Assembly (NCBI GenBank): GCA_002162795.1
Contig: MAAY01000026.1
Span: 1 to 42,902 of the forward strand
Direction of reading: 5' to 3'
Source: Rhodobacterales bacterium 56_14_T64
GTDB taxonomy: Bacteria; Pseudomonadota; Alphaproteobacteria; Rhodobacterales; Rhodobacteraceae
Length of the DNA stretch: 42,902 nucleotides
The notes under the pieces are model-generated. The model was not told the DNA's origin, did no database searches, and saw nothing but the letters and a program-made list of their open reading frames with translations. This document shows positions 16,404 to 24,021 of this stretch, piece by piece (position 1 is the first letter of the stretch; every line of letters starts with the position of its first letter). The position numbers were made by a program, and so were the translations under genes.

Positions 16404-18776
16404 TCAAGTTTCTCCCAACTGTATTTCCTCACCGTGAGACACCGTTTTACCCGCCGCGATCAGCGGTCTGGTTTCACCTTGCGGCAACAGAATGCGGGCT
16501 TTGGGGTAGTGCGATACACGTTGCCCGCTATGGGTGATATCCAGTGTCACTGTCTCTGCGGTCTGAGTAAGTGCAAACTTGGTTATGCCTTGGGTGCCGT
16601 TTTGGCTTTCCCCGTCATCCTCAAACATCACGCTTTCATTGCTGCTTGAGCCGGGCACCGGAAATACCGCCAGCTCGAGCCCATTGGCCGCACCGACATC
16701 CGCACGCTCAGCGCCAACTTCCAGCGGGATCACGCAGCCAGCCCGCACAAACAATGGAATCGAGGCTAGCTCCACTGGAACCTCAATCTGCTGGCCGCCG
16801 GCATGCCAGATACCACTCCAAAAATCCCACCAGCCTGTTGCATTTTGCGGCAGGTACACCACCCGGGATTGGGCTCCGGCCTCAACCACTGAGGCCACCA
16901 GTATATCGCGGCCCAACATGAAATCATCGGTGTCCGCAAAGCTGGCATCATCCTGCGGATGGTCCAGAAAGGTCGGGCGCAACATAGGTTCGTCCTGCGT
17001 CACCGCCTGCCAAAGCAGAGTATACAAATAGGGCAGCAGTCGATAGCGAAGCCGGATCGCCTCGCGCAGATCATCCAGGATTTCGCCATACATCCAGGGT
17101 TCATTCACGCTGCCATCATCATTCCAGGAATGAATGGTGAACCGGGGGTGGAGAATGCCGTTTTGCACCCAGCGCAGAAATAGTTCGGGATCTGGGCGTG
17201 GTCCTGAAAACCCTCCCACATCGTGGCCAATGTTAAAGAACCCCGACAAGCTAAGCCCCAACCCCATGCGGATGTTCCAGCGTAGCGATTCCCAACTGGT
17301 GCGATTATCCCCTGTCCAGGTCTGCGCATATCGCTGGATACCCGGAGCCCCTGATCGGGTAATCAAATAGGGGCGCTTTTTGGGCGCAAAGTTGATTTGA
17401 GCCTCGCAAGACGCGCGGGTCATCAACAATGGTTGCAAGGGGCGGATCAGGCCGATGTCAATTGGTTGACCAAAACCATAACACTGTGCGTGATGATCCC
17501 AGACTTCGTATTCATTATTGTCGTTCCAAGTGCACTCTATGCCATATCCCAGCAATTGCTTGGTCACATTATCTTGCCACCAGGCCACCGTGGCCGGATT
17601 GGTGAAATCCAGATTCGAGCCCTCGTCGTCCCAGAACACTGATCGCTCAGGGTCACCTGTTTCACTGTCGCGGATAAAAAGTCCGACTTCGGCGGCTTCG
17701 GCGTAGCGAGGATGATCCTGTAGCAGACAGGGTTTGATGTTCGCGATCAAATGCATCCCGGCATCAGCAAAATACTGCGCCATCGCCGCCGGGTCGGGCA
17801 CTTTGCTCTGATTCCAGGTAAAGACATAACGTTTCGAGCCGATAGAACTGTATCCCGACGACAGTTGGAAACTGTCGCAGGGGATCTGATGAGCCGCAAT
17901 CTGATCCACAAACCCTTGTAGCTGTACCTGCGCGTCTGCGGCATCAGTATAACCCATAGTCGACCCTGAATACCCCAGGCTCCAGCGTGGCGGAAAGGCA
18001 GTGCCGCCTGTCATCTGCGCTTGCTTTCGCACCAGGCCCAGCAGGTCTGGAGACCAGCGCATGTAATAATCAAGATCACCATCCCCAGCCCGGTAAGACC
18101 GATAGGGCAAATGATAGTTATCCATCTCGTTTCCCAGGTCGAACCAAGCCGTCGCGAGGTTGTCATAGAACAGGCTGTAACAGCCCGCCGCCGGGGTCTG
18201 TGTCAAAGTGAACGGGATGTGTTTGTACAAAGGATCGGTGCGTTCGGCGTCATACCCCATCGCATCCAGATTGCGCATTTCAAACCGGCGTCCGCTCCGT
18301 TCGAGCAGCCCTGCTTTCTCGCCCAGCCCAAACACACGATCCCCGTCAAAGCGACGCAAATAATGGGCATGGGAATGGTCGCGCACGCCAAGTTGCAGGG
18401 CTCCGGTCGGCCGGTCCTGAGCAAAGGTTGTCCAAGCCCCATCAACCCATGCGGCCCATTCGAATTGCAATGGGTGGCGCACAGTAAGGCGAAGAGTTTG
18501 AGTGGTTAGAACAACCACGTCCTCACCCTGATCAAATTCAAAATAGGGGCAAGTGAACCCAGCGGTATCGTCTCGCTCTCGACCCTGCCACGGAACATCC
18601 CCATCTGGAGCCACACACCAGGTTCGCCCCTGCCTCCAAGTCCCTTTCTTGCACAGGCTGACCCGGATTAGATCATGTTCCAGAACAGTAAGGGACAACC
18701 GATGTTGCCCCTCAACAGTCAGTGTCACGACATTCCCATCTCGGGTGACATCACCCCAAAGGCGCAGTGTTTTCAT
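16404..18776 (-). CDS. Glycoside hydrolase family 31 (alpha-glucosidase type)
   Basis: This 790-residue enzyme of GH31 is expected to cleave alpha-linked sugars by a retaining mechanism. Both catalytic residues are present: the nucleophile D419 in TWNDNNEYE and the acid/base D490 in TWTGDNRTSW. An N-terminal beta-sandwich domain (to about 230) precedes the barrel, with FGLGEKAG as the usual N-domain motif. The C-terminal region contains the MFEDDGES pattern of the DUF5110-type domain. No signal peptide is seen, so it should act in the cytoplasm. No sugar transporter is adjacent. The start overlaps the stop of a 35-codon membrane ORF (ATGA). The exact sugar is not predictable; family members include alpha-xylosidases and sulfoquinovosidases. 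Confidence 0.9.
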   Translation of the reverse strand: MKTLRLWGDVTRDGNVVTLTVEGQHRLSLTVLEHDLIRVSLCKKGTWRQGRTWCVAPDGDVPWQGRERDDTAGFTCPYFEFDQGEDVVVLTTQTLRLTVRHPLQFEWAAWVDGAWTTFAQDRPTGALQLGVRDHSHAHYLRRFDGDRVFGLGEKAGLLERSGRRFEMRNLDAMGYDAERTDPLYKHIPFTLTQTPAAGCYSLFYDNLATAWFDLGNEMDNYHLPYRSYRAGDGDLDYYMRWSPDLLGLVRKQAQMTGGTAFPPRWSLGYSGSTMGYTDAADAQVQLQGFVDQIAAHQIPCDSFQLSSGYSSIGSKRYVFTWNQSKVPDPAAMAQYFADAGMHLIANIKPCLLQDHPRYAEAAEVGLFIRDSETGDPERSVFWDDEGSNLDFTNPATVAWWQDNVTKQLLGYGIECTWNDNNEYEVWDHHAQCYGFGQPIDIGLIRPLQPLLMTRASCEAQINFAPKKRPYLITRSGAPGIQRYAQTWTGDNRTSWESLRWNIRMGLGLSLSGFFNIGHDVGGFSGPRPDPELFLRWVQNGILHPRFTIHSWNDDGSVNEPWMYGEILDDLREAIRLRYRLLPYLYTLLWQAVTQDEPMLRPTFLDHPQDDASFADTDDFMLGRDILVASVVEAGAQSRVVYLPQNATGWWDFWSGIWHAGGQQIEVPVELASIPLFVRAGCVIPLEVGAERADVGAANGLELAVFPVPGSSSNESVMFEDDGESQNGTQGITKFALTQTAETVTLDITHSGQRVSHYPKARILLPQGETRPLIAAGKTVSHGEEIQLGET

Positions 18777-18880
18777 CTCATTGGTGTCCCAGTAGCAGGC
18801 ATGGGAGGGTCAGACTTATAGCAGACCATCAGCAAAGCGATGTTAGTAGCCAAAAAGTTGGCAATGGTAGCGACGATCAT
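18773..18880 (-). CDS. Possible 35-residue membrane peptide coupled to GH31
   Basis: A small reading frame starts ATG at 18880 and ends with TGA overlapping the GH31 start codon as ATGA. The peptide is mostly one hydrophobic helix (IVATIANFLATNIALLMVCY) and ends with a Pro/Thr-rich tail. An AGGA lies 11 bases before the ATG, which is somewhat far. The open frame continues upstream past the ATG but overlaps the 59-residue gene in another frame and has no better start. The coupling and the hydrophobic pattern are the only support. It could be a chance ORF. Confidence 0.35.
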   Translation of the reverse strand: MIVATIANFLATNIALLMVCYKSDPPMPATGTPMR

Positions 18881-18933
18881 AAATTTCTGGATCCTATCAA
18901 CGGTACTCTGCGTAATATGCGGGGCATAAAGAA

Positions 18934-19113
18934 CTATCGAGCTTTTCGAATTTTCAGCTTGTCCAACTTGGCTCTGTTCTTTGTTGATTCCTCGGAACGC
19001 GAAAGAGCCTTCGCCACGGCCTTTAGGCTCATCCCCTTTGTCACCAGCAAATGCAGTTTTTGAATTTCCTCTTGCGTCCAAGCTTGGCGGTGGCGTTCAT
19101 AACGTTCTGCCAT
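18934..19113 (-). CDS. Small SANT/Myb- or GcrA-like DNA-binding protein (59 aa)
   Basis: ATG at 19113 and stop at 18934 give 59 residues. The sequence begins MAERYERHRQAWTQEEIQKL and continues VTKGMSLKAVAKALSRSEES, then ends in a basic tail. The W-T-x-E-E start, a helix, G-x-S-L-K-A-V-A and a recognition helix with R-S-x-x-S make a trihelical SANT/Myb-type or GcrA-like fold. GcrA of Caulobacter has the same kind of N-terminal pattern. GACGGA precedes the ATG. The protein is too short for other GcrA domains, so it is a stand-alone DNA-binding module of unknown target. It lies upstream of the membrane ORF and GH31 on the same strand. Confidence 0.7.
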   Translation of the reverse strand: MAERYERHRQAWTQEEIQKLHLLVTKGMSLKAVAKALSRSEESTKNRAKLDKLKIRKAR

Positions 19114-19363
19114 TTTTTCCGTCTACCTTATCATAGTGCCCGAGCTAACATAGAGCATGGTCGTGTTGATGGCGCCAGTACAATGGCAGTACCAATCAAT
19201 GTCTGCCAAGTGCCCCGAATCACCGATTCAGCAACCTGTCGAATGGCAGCCAACGTCCGGTGGGACGGCAAAGTTGGCGTTGTTAAGGAGCGCCTATTTG
19301 AGGTAACAGGATGCCAACGACGGGCCGTTCCTGCGCCCGTGATTTGGAAAGCCCACACATCCT

Positions 19364-19837
19364 ATGTCTGATCCGTGCCTGAAGATGGTATTAGTGACGC
19401 CTGAAATTCCGTACAATACCGGCGCAATAGGTCGGACCTGTGTCGCGCTAAATCTGGAGCTGATCCTGATCAAACCTTATGGGTTTTCCCTTGACGAAAA
19501 AGCAGTGCGACGGGCAGGAACGGATTACTGGAAATATGTCAATCTCAAGGAGTATGACAACTGGCAGAGCTTTGTGGAGGATCGAAAACCACCGCGCGAA
19601 AGCCTGTATTTCTTCGAAGAACATGGCGCTCAGAGTGTTTATGATCCTGACTATCAACAGGATGCCTATTTGGTTTTCGGATGTGAATCCAAAGGTTTAC
19701 CGGCTGAAATTTTAGATGGCATGGACGATCGAATGTTTAATTTGCCGATGCTCGACCCACGTGTCCGATCACTTAATTTGGCAAACGTAGCCACCGCGGT
19801 TGTTTACCAAGCTATGCGCACGCAGCTGGGCGGATGA
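19364..19837 (+). CDS. trmL: tRNA (cytidine(34)-2'-O)-methyltransferase TrmL
   Basis: TrmL methylates the 2'-OH of the wobble base of tRNA-Leu. The 157-residue size equals that of E. coli TrmL. The SPOUT features are EIPYNTGAIGRTC near the N-terminus, VFGCESKGLP near residue 106, and the knot motif MLDPRVRSLNLANVATAVVYQ near the C-terminus. There is no strong ribosome-binding site at the ATG, and a start at residue 8 would also leave a complete fold. The gene stands alone, with 250 gene-free bases before it and 295 bases to rpsU after it. Confidence 0.92.
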   Translation: MSDPCLKMVLVTPEIPYNTGAIGRTCVALNLELILIKPYGFSLDEKAVRRAGTDYWKYVNLKEYDNWQSFVEDRKPPRESLYFFEEHGAQSVYDPDYQQDAYLVFGCESKGLPAEILDGMDDRMFNLPMLDPRVRSLNLANVATAVVYQAMRTQLGG

Positions 19838-19938
19838 AAGCTGCCTTTAGCGCGATCAAAGGCTAGCCCACCTTATCCATACTGCCATCATCCGATCAGA
19901 CCAATGCTGCACTGAGGACAAGTAAGCAGTCCAGGCAA

Positions 19939-19958
19939 AGCGCCATGCAGCGCCATGC
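19939..19958. repeat. Tandem duplication of a 10-base unit upstream of rpsU
   Basis: AGCGCCATGC occurs twice in direct succession (19939-19948 and 19949-19958) in the 295-base trmL-rpsU spacer. Nothing else in the spacer is recognisable apart from the hairpin at the rpsU start. Confidence 0.5.
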
Positions 19959-20115
19959 CATCCAAGTATCGGAAGGCAAGGGCCACACGCCATCCAACCT
20001 AATGGGCAAGCACGATGAATATCTTCAGGCCAACTTGAAGAATGCTGGACTGTACAATCAAAGACAGCTTTGCTATGAGCCCAATTCCTGCAACTCATTG
20101 CAACTTCAAACCAGA

Positions 20116-20132
20116 AAGGTGGTGTAAACCAC
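20116..20132 (+). promoter_or_regulatory. Hairpin over the rpsU ribosome-binding site
   Basis: GTGGT (20119-20123) can pair with ACCAC (20128-20132) around a GTAA loop, a GNRA-type tetraloop. The AAGGTGGT ribosome-binding site (20116-20123) lies partly in the 5' arm, and the 3' arm ends directly at the ATG (20133). A short stem of this kind would partly hide the ribosome-binding site. Regulation is inferred. Confidence 0.5.
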
Positions 20133-20339
20133 ATGCAGGTTAGTGTTCGTGACAACAACGTCGATCAGGCTCTTCGAGTTCTAAAGAAAAAGCTCCAGAA
20201 GGAAGGCGTATTCCGCGAAATGAAGCTCAAGCAACATTTCGAGAAGCCATCCGAGAAAAACGCTCGCCAAAAAGCGGAAGCGATTCGTCGTGCCCGTAAA
20301 TTGGCTCGTAAGAAATTGGAACGTGAAGGTATGATGTAA
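20133..20339 (+). CDS. rpsU: 30S ribosomal protein S21
   Basis: S21 is a small basic protein of the 30S platform near the anti-Shine-Dalgarno region, needed for efficient initiation. The 68 residues start [20 protein letters not shown], the family hallmark, and end in a Lys/Arg-rich helix ([15 protein letters not shown]). It is a single-gene unit: the start is masked by a small hairpin, and a strong terminator follows. The identification is secure. Confidence 0.97.
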   Translation: MQVSVRDNNVDQALRVLKKKLQKEGVFREMKLKQHFEKPSEKNARQKAEAIRRARKLARKKLEREGMM

Positions 20340-20367
20340 ATCATACTGTCGATTTGATGAATTTCGA

Positions 20368-20404
20368 AACCCCCGCAGCCAATTGGCGGCGGGGGTTTTG
20401 TTTT
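20368..20404 (+). terminator. Strong Rho-independent terminator after rpsU
   Basis: AACCCCCGC (20368-20376) pairs with GCGGGGGTT (20389-20397), extended by an inner GCC/GGC pair and an AATT loop with one mismatch. TTGTTTT follows. It lies 28 bases after the rpsU stop. Confidence 0.9.
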
Positions 20405-20519
20405 GGGACTGAACTCGATCCGACATTCCCCCAATCCTGACTTCCTTTAACACCGGACGGCGGATTGGCAGGTCTTTCGGATTAGTGCTCTGAATGACTT
20501 CTTCATCTTGCGGATCGTA

Positions 20520-20915
20520 TTAGGCTGCGGCGGTGGCCTCGATTTCAAACAGCAAGCCCGGAATTGCGAGTCGGGTCACGCCAAGCAAAGTCATCGGTGG
20601 GGCGCATTGGATCGGCCCAAAACGCATCCCTAGAAGATCAAAGTTCTTTAGCGCCTCATCCATGTTGGTCGCAAAAACACCCAGCCGGATGATGTTGCTC
20701 AAGTTCATGTCCGCACCAGCCAGCACTGCCTCTAGATTGTCCAACGCCAGGATGATTTGCCCGCGCATATCGCCCGGACACTGGAGATTGCCCGCACCGT
20801 CGACAGCGGTTTGACCTGCACAGATCAACTGGCGTGACGTGTCAGTGATGATCTCTGCCTGATTGTAGCCCAGCTTCAAGGACCAGTCCCATGGGTTTAC
20901 AGCTGTACGTTTCAT
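20520..20915 (-). CDS. RidA-family protein (YjgF/YER057c/UK114)
   Basis: This 131-residue protein is of the RidA family, which deaminates reactive enamine/imine intermediates from PLP enzymes; other members have different roles. The conserved Arg is present (R115 in GVTRLAIPG), as is the C-terminal FEIEATA pattern. The N-terminal region has the ICAGQTAVDGAGN block. It is divergent from a WYL-domain regulator 87 bases away, which probably controls it. Whether it is a true RidA or a non-deaminating paralogue is not clear. Confidence 0.88.
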   Translation of the reverse strand: MKRTAVNPWDWSLKLGYNQAEIITDTSRQLICAGQTAVDGAGNLQCPGDMRGQIILALDNLEAVLAGADMNLSNIIRLGVFATNMDEALKNFDLLGMRFGPIQCAPPMTLLGVTRLAIPGLLFEIEATAAA

Positions 20916-20961
20916 TGTAAAAATCTCGTTGTTGAAGTGTGTACAAACTGATTAGAATTAA

Positions 20962-20984
20962 TTGGTGCCAATTTTTGTCACCAA
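20962..20984. promoter_or_regulatory. Inverted repeat between ridA-like gene and WYL regulator
   Basis: TTGGTG (20962-20967) and CACCAA (20979-20984) form a six-base dyad with an 11-base spacer in the divergent promoter region, 18 bases before the regulator start. It is a plausible operator for the divergent regulator. The evidence is position and symmetry only. Confidence 0.35.
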
Positions 20985-21002
20985 AAGCGCTAAAGTGAAG
21001 AA

Positions 21003-21722
21003 ATGAATATTCGTCTCCGCCATGATGCGATTGTGCGTACTCTTCGCCGCAACGGAACTTCGACAGTCGATGATCTGGCCGAGGAGGTCGGGGCATCGAG
21101 GCGAACGGTCCTACGCGATATCTGTGCGCTGCGCGATCAGGGCTTTGTTATCCATTCCGAACGCGGGCGCGGTGGCGGTGTGCAGCTTGACCCGCATTCA
21201 GTGCAGACCACCGCACGATTAACAGTGGCCGAGGTGTTCGCACTTCTCATTAGTGTCGCGACTATGCGGGCGGCTCAAAATCTGCCATTTTCTGATCTCG
21301 CAGATGCCGGGCTTATCAAGATCGAGAAAGCCCTTCCGTCAGACAAAGTGCGCGATCTGCGCCGGTTCCTTGACTGTCTGCATATTGGTAAACTGTCGCC
21401 GCAGCAGGATATATCAGACATCCGGCCGATTGATCCCGCACTTCTTCCTGCGTTCGAGACGGCGTTTTTACAGAAGCTCCACCTGCGGTTTCAATACCGC
21501 GCCGCAAACGGGGCCGAAACGCGCCGCGAGGTGGAACCTCAAGCCATGCTGATCCTGTCGCCATTGTGGTATTTGGTGGCCTGGGATCCTGCTCGGGAGG
21601 ATTTTCGGCATTTTCGCATGGATCGGATCAGCAGACCGGAATCCATCAATGGCGCGCCGTTTCGACGGCGCCATGTGCCATTCGAGGAGGATATCTGCCC
21701 ATTTAGAGATCTATCGCGCTAA
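21003..21722 (+). CDS. WYL-domain transcriptional regulator (YafY type)
   Basis: This 239-residue protein has an N-terminal DeoR-like helix-turn-helix (IVRTLRRNGTSTVDDLAEEV, GASRRTVLRDICALRDQG), a linker, and a C-terminal WYL domain with PLWYLVAWD near residue 186. WYL domains are thought to sense ligands, often nucleic-acid-derived, and such regulators commonly repress neighbours. The divergent ridA-like gene is the obvious candidate target. The Tat-exported amidohydrolase follows on the same strand after 156 bases. Confidence 0.88.
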   Translation: MNIRLRHDAIVRTLRRNGTSTVDDLAEEVGASRRTVLRDICALRDQGFVIHSERGRGGGVQLDPHSVQTTARLTVAEVFALLISVATMRAAQNLPFSDLADAGLIKIEKALPSDKVRDLRRFLDCLHIGKLSPQQDISDIRPIDPALLPAFETAFLQKLHLRFQYRAANGAETRREVEPQAMLILSPLWYLVAWDPAREDFRHFRMDRISRPESINGAPFRRRHVPFEEDICPFRDLSR

Positions 21723-21878
21723 CCCCGCGCAAGGCCGACCTTGAGGCTGATGGCAGCGAATCTCTGGACGTCCATCCTATGACAACAAATATCAAATCCA
21801 GAACACTAACTTTCTTGGTGGCTAGGTCGCCTATTATCCTGCAATATTACCCACATTGAAAAACCGGAGATTATTGTC

Positions 21879-23774
21879 ATGCATGATTTGAACCGCAGAG
21901 ATTTCATACGGACCGGGCTGTTGAGCGCGACTTTTTTAGTTTCACCTGCCGCTGTTGCCTTGGCGAAAATGTCTTCTCTTTCTGATGTTGGTAGACTGAT
22001 GAACACGGACAGCACCATAACGATATATTCTGCCCGCGAGATCGTCACTCTGGATTCGTCGCGTCCAGCCGCCACATCCGTGGCCGTTGTGAACGACCGC
22101 ATTTTGGCAGCTGGAACGCTTGAGCATGTGAAAGCCATTGTCGGTAGCCAGCCTTATGCAATGGATACAACGTTCCAAGACAAGGTGATTGTTCCAGGCT
22201 TCATCGCCCAGCACGCGCACCCCCTGCTTGCTGCTCTCTCAATGTCGTCCGAAATTCTATCGATTGAAGATTGGGACTTGCCCACTGGAATGGTGTCCGC
22301 GGTAAAGGACAAAATTGATTTCATACAACGGCTGGGGGCCGCCGAAGAGAGACTCGATACCCCCGAGGGCGTTTTGTTCAGTTGGGGGTATCACGCCGCA
22401 TTTTATGGCGCTCTCACACGCAGTGATTTGGATGAAATCAGCACAACTCGCCCCGTTATCATCTGGATGCGTTCCTGCCACGAATTTGTACTGAACTCGT
22501 TCGCCCTCGCTCAGGCGGGTATCACCCAAGACCTCGTGGATGGGTGGAGCGCCACAGCCCAAGAGCAATCGAATTTTCGCAACGGGCACTTTTGGGAGCA
22601 AGGAATGTTCTCGATATTGGCCAATATCGCTCCAATGGTCGCAGACCCAGACAAGTTTCGCGAAGGCGCGATTTTGATGCGGGATTATATGCATTCAAAG
22701 GGGATCACCTTTGGCAACGAACCCGGTGGAATACTGGCCAAGCCGGTACAGGACATGGTGAATTCCGTTATGTCCAGCCCATCGATGCCGTTTCGCTGGT
22801 CGTTCATGCCGGACGGAAAATCTCTGGTTCAAATGTATGAGGATGACGCACAGGTCATTGCCGAGACCGAGAAACTGGCAAGCTGGTACGGGGGCATGAC
22901 GGGCTTTTCGAAAGGCTCCGTGAAGCTATTTGCGGATGGCGCGATTTATTCGCTCGCAATGCAAGTGCGGGAACCTTTCATTGGCGACTACCACGGCGAG
23001 TGGATGATGGATAAGGATCTTTTTGAGCGTGCCTTCCGCGTCTACTGGGACGCAGGCTATCAGTTACATATTCACGTAAACGGGGACGCTGGGCTTGACC
23101 GTGTGCTCAATTCCCTTGAGAGCAATCTTCGTCGCAATCCACGTTATGACCATCGCACGACAATTATCCATTTTGCCGTAAGTGCTGCCGATCAGGTGGA
23201 TCGCATCAAACAACTTGGCGCCATTGTCAGCGCGAACCCATATTATGTGACTGCCCTGGCGGATAAATACAGCGAAACGGGGCTTGGGCCCGAGCGGGCA
23301 GATCAGATGGCGCGCCTAGGCGATGTCGAGCGCGCGGGCGTTTCTTATTCGCTCCATTCAGACATGCCTATGGCACCGGCGGACCCTCTTTTCTTAATGT
23401 GGTGTGCGGTAAATCGGATCACCAGTTCAGGACGTGTCGCAGGAGAAAACCAGCGCATTTCGCGAGAAGGTGCTCTGAGCGGTGTTACGCTTGATGCGGC
23501 CTATTCGCTCAGGTTGGAGAAGGAACGTGGGAGTATCGAACCAGGAAAACTCGCGAACTTCACAATTTTGGACGCTAATCCCCTGACAGTTGATGCGATC
23601 AAGATCAAGGACGTTGGCGTCTGGGGCACGGTCATGGAAGGTCAAAAACTTCAGGTAGGAAAGGCCGATGGGCGAAAGGTTTTGCTGGACCCTAAGGCGC
23701 CTGAGGTCGGCAGCACCGAATTTTCCATAGCCGCGTTAGAACACGCCATTCGATCAGTCCATGCCCACGGGTAG
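21879..23774 (+). CDS. Tat-exported metal-dependent amidohydrolase (YtcJ type)
   Basis: This 631-residue amidohydrolase-superfamily enzyme has a twin-arginine signal (NRRDFIRTGLL, hydrophobic segment, then ALA near residue 29), so it should be exported folded with its metal. Metal-site patterns are FIAQHAHP near residue 110, VKLFADGAI, LHIHVNGDAG near residue 400, IIHFAVSA, and SLHSDMPMAP. The C-terminal ANFTILDANP is the usual amidohydro_3 tail. The substrate is unknown. GGAG precedes the ATG. It could be co-regulated with the WYL and ridA-like genes, but the gap of 156 bases leaves this open. Confidence 0.88.
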   Translation: MHDLNRRDFIRTGLLSATFLVSPAAVALAKMSSLSDVGRLMNTDSTITIYSAREIVTLDSSRPAATSVAVVNDRILAAGTLEHVKAIVGSQPYAMDTTFQDKVIVPGFIAQHAHPLLAALSMSSEILSIEDWDLPTGMVSAVKDKIDFIQRLGAAEERLDTPEGVLFSWGYHAAFYGALTRSDLDEISTTRPVIIWMRSCHEFVLNSFALAQAGITQDLVDGWSATAQEQSNFRNGHFWEQGMFSILANIAPMVADPDKFREGAILMRDYMHSKGITFGNEPGGILAKPVQDMVNSVMSSPSMPFRWSFMPDGKSLVQMYEDDAQVIAETEKLASWYGGMTGFSKGSVKLFADGAIYSLAMQVREPFIGDYHGEWMMDKDLFERAFRVYWDAGYQLHIHVNGDAGLDRVLNSLESNLRRNPRYDHRTTIIHFAVSAADQVDRIKQLGAIVSANPYYVTALADKYSETGLGPERADQMARLGDVERAGVSYSLHSDMPMAPADPLFLMWCAVNRITSSGRVAGENQRISREGALSGVTLDAAYSLRLEKERGSIEPGKLANFTILDANPLTVDAIKIKDVGVWGTVMEGQKLQVGKADGRKVLLDPKAPEVGSTEFSIAALEHAIRSVHAHG

Positions 23775-23872
23775 TTCAAAATCAATGAGATCAACGGCGG
23801 GCTTTCACTAAGCAGACATCGGTTTTTACCGCAGATTAAATATGGTGAAAACAAAATATTACACGGAGGTAG

Positions 23873-23948
23873 TGGTGCCGCTGACAGGACTCGAACCTGC
23901 TACCCCGTCATTACGAATGACGTGCTCTACCTGCTGAGCTACAGCGGC
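23873..23948 (-). tRNA. tRNA-Thr (anticodon CGT)
   Basis: A 76-base cloverleaf is read on the minus strand from GCCGCTG (acceptor, 23948-23942) to CAGCGGC plus ACCA. The anticodon stem CGTCA/TGACG encloses the loop TTCGTAA, giving anticodon CGT, which reads ACG (Thr). The T-arm contains the standard TTCGAGT. CCA is encoded. It lies between the amidohydrolase and the HemY-like gene, with no integrase nearby. Confidence 0.95.
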
Positions 23949-24021
23949 ACTGGTGATCCTGGTGCGATCAACGATGCGTTTGCAGCGCGCTGATAAAATT
24001 GGCGCGCTGCAGGCGGAAGGT

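Noticed and set aside
23873-23948. tRNA-Thr as an integration site of a mobile element
   Set aside because: No integrase, no duplicated tRNA 3' end and no mobility genes are visible on either side.
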